DNA of 64,000 nt from Curtobacterium sp. MCBD17_035. GTDB taxonomy: Bacteria; Actinomycetota; Actinomycetes; Actinomycetales; Microbacteriaceae. Shown piece by piece: positions 62,282-64,000 of this stretch. Position 1 is the stretch's first letter; each line of letters opens with the position of its first letter. The translations under genes and the position numbers were made by a program. The stretch covers positions 124,001 through 188,000 of the forward strand of contig NZ_CP126279.1 of assembly GCF_003234815.2 (NCBI RefSeq), given 5' to 3'. The notes under the pieces were generated by a model, which worked only from the letters and a program-made list of their open reading frames with translations, was not told the origin of the DNA and did not search any database.

Positions 62282-62539
62282 GGTGTGGGGTGTGCGGTGC
62301 GCCCCCGATGGTAGGGACGAGCGCTGAGCGCGTACCCCGCCTGTCCGTGATGAGCGGAGACCGGCGGCGATCATCCAGGAAACGCTGTTCCTGGCCTCCG
62401 ACCGTCACCGCGACCGCGCCGGCCGCGACGTTCCTCCACGTGTGGCGGTCAGGGTGGCGAGCGTCGGAGCGGCTGCACTACCGTGTGCACCACCGCGGGT
62501 GAGCGCTCACCCGCGACGCCCGACCCGCGGAGGAGCGGC

Positions 62540-63814
62540 ATGAGCACCATCGAGACCACCGGCGCGGACCTCCGCACGAACTGGGCCGGGAACGTCACCT
62601 ACCGGGCTCGCGAGGTGGTCAGGCCGACCACCCTCGACGAGCTCCGCACCGCCGTCACGAGCAACCCCCGGGTGACGGCGCTCGGCTCGCGGCACTCCTT
62701 CAACCTCGTCGCCGACACCGACGGCGTGCAGATCGCCCTCGGCGCGATGCCCGAGGTCATCGAGATCGACAGCGAGCGGCGGGTCGCCCGTGTCGCCGCC
62801 GGACTGACCCACGCGCGGGCTGCCGCCGCCCTCGACGAGGCCGGGTTCGCCCTCGCCAACCTCGCATCGCTGCCACACATCTCCGTCGCGGGCGCCGTGG
62901 CGACCGGCACCCACGGATCCGGCGTCCGGAACGCGTCGCTCGCGTCGAGCGTCGTCGGTGTCGAGATCGTGCGTGCGTCCGGCGACGTCGAGGTGCTCGA
63001 TGCCGACCACCCCGACCTCGACGCCCACCGGGTGGGCATCGGCGCACTCGGCGTCGTCACCGCCGTCCACCTGGCGATCGAGCCCCGGTTCGACGTGGCC
63101 CAGCGCATCCACACCGGCCTGCCGTGGGAGGTCGTCGACGCCCGCTTCGAGGACATCATGTCCGCCGGGTACAGCGTCAGCATGTTCACCGGGTACATCC
63201 ACGACGGCATCCGGCAGGTGTGGACGAAGCGCCGTGTCGACCGCGACGACCCCGTCGTGGACCTCGAGGACCTCGGCGCCATGCCCTCGACCTCGCCGCT
63301 GCACCCCGTCCCCGGGTCCGACAACGCCGGCGTGACCGAGCAGGCCGGCGTGCCCGGCCCGTGGCACGAGCGGCTGCCGCACTTCCGATCCTCCTTCACC
63401 CCGAGTGCCGGTGCCGAGATCCAGTGCGAGTACCTGCTGCCCGCGTCGGACGCGGTCCCCGCGATCCAGGCCCTGCGCGGCATCGGCGAGGCCATGGCGC
63501 CCGTGCTCTACGTCTCCGAGATCCGTCGCGTCGCCGCCGACACCGCGTGGCTCGCCCCGAGCAGCGAGCGGGACTCGGTCGCGTTCCACTTCACGTTCCA
63601 CCGCGACCCCGAGGGCGTCGCGGCCGTGTTGCCCCTGATCGACGCGGCGCTCGCCCCGTTCGACGCCCGGCCGCACTGGGGCAAGGTCACCGCGATGCCG
63701 GCCGACCAGCTCCACGCGGTCTACCCGCGCCTCGGGGAGTTCGCGGCGCTCGCCGACCGGGTCGACCCCGAGCGGCGGTTCCGGAACCCGTTCCTGACCG
63801 AGGTGCTCGGCTGA
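62540..63814 (+). CDS. FAD-dependent oxidase, alditol/xylitol oxidase-like
   Basis: A 424-residue VAO-type flavoprotein. FAD-binding elements are TNWAGNVTYRA, TALGSRHSFN (with the His that anchors FAD) and GTHGSG; the C-terminal part ends ERRFRNPFLTEVLG. The family includes AldO, which oxidises xylitol and sorbitol with oxygen. GGAG eight bases before the ATG. Confidence 0.85.
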   Translation: MSTIETTGADLRTNWAGNVTYRAREVVRPTTLDELRTAVTSNPRVTALGSRHSFNLVADTDGVQIALGAMPEVIEIDSERRVARVAAGLTHARAAAALDEAGFALANLASLPHISVAGAVATGTHGSGVRNASLASSVVGVEIVRASGDVEVLDADHPDLDAHRVGIGALGVVTAVHLAIEPRFDVAQRIHTGLPWEVVDARFEDIMSAGYSVSMFTGYIHDGIRQVWTKRRVDRDDPVVDLEDLGAMPSTSPLHPVPGSDNAGVTEQAGVPGPWHERLPHFRSSFTPSAGAEIQCEYLLPASDAVPAIQALRGIGEAMAPVLYVSEIRRVAADTAWLAPSSERDSVAFHFTFHRDPEGVAAVLPLIDAALAPFDARPHWGKVTAMPADQLHAVYPRLGEFAALADRVDPERRFRNPFLTEVLG

Positions 63815-64000
63815 GCGAGGGCACCCGTCGTCCGGCTGCCCGGCTTCCGTGACATCCGACGGTGCCACTGTCGTACGACCGCGGGACCGTCGACGCATGC
63901 GTCGGATGCAGCCGCGTCAGGCGACTCGACCGATGTCGAACGACAGCGGGAGCGTCGGGAACAGGCGGCGTTCTCGAGAACCGGGACGCAGGGCGGCTAG

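Overview
The window is chromosomal DNA of a high-GC actinobacterium. Codon use, the MoxR/DUF58/DUF4129 operon, a sortase-E-type LAxTG sorting motif, a YCII/ECF sigma pair and a PutA fusion point to Microbacteriaceae; my best guess is Curtobacterium (inference, no search run).

Layout. 1-1.4 kb: core DNA with the 5' end of radA, an SGNH hydrolase and tRNA-Ser(CGA). 1.6-13 kb: an accessory island directly downstream of the tRNA. It holds an IS3-family element, a sce7725/sce7726 pair, a four-gene ubiquitin-like conjugation operon (51-aa basic protein, ubiquitin-like protein, E2-like/E1 fusion, DUF6527), a divergent XRE/ImmA-IrrE pair with twin operators, a broken SMI1/KNR4-type gene, an Mrr-nuclease/STAND-like NTPase and the remnant of a GHKL-type ATPase gene. 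Four genes here carry single-base frameshifts.

13.3-19.6 kb: a previously unannotated-looking linaridin (cypemycin-type RiPP) cluster: HTH/DUF3887 regulator, ABC ATPase and membrane protein, a 54-aa precursor whose C-terminus matches cypemycin almost residue for residue, an attenuator hairpin, a CypH-like membrane/hydrolase fusion, a CypL-like protein and a CypD-like cysteine decarboxylase. The genes overlap end to start, which suggests one biosynthetic and export unit. No CypM-type methyltransferase is present and the predicted core begins with Thr, so the N-terminus should differ from cypemycin.

20-30.4 kb: a PRC-barrel gene and TetR with twin palindromic operators, an MFS/TetR divergent pair, and a 1,899-residue secreted RHS/SpvB-like protein with no toxin tip, followed by two small genes.

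30.4-64 kb: mostly ordinary chromosome: ECF sigma/YCII, Fic protein, secreted peptidase-like hydrolase, methyltransferase, ArsC, TetR, sugar isomerase-like protein, MFS, XRE/MLTR regulator, PAP2, ABC exporter, desaturase, aminotransferase, DMT exporter, GNAT, PutA with a divergent LysR, the MoxR operon, two surface proteins (one with six chaplin-like repeats and an LAYTG anchor), AraC, TetR and an alditol-oxidase-like flavoprotein.
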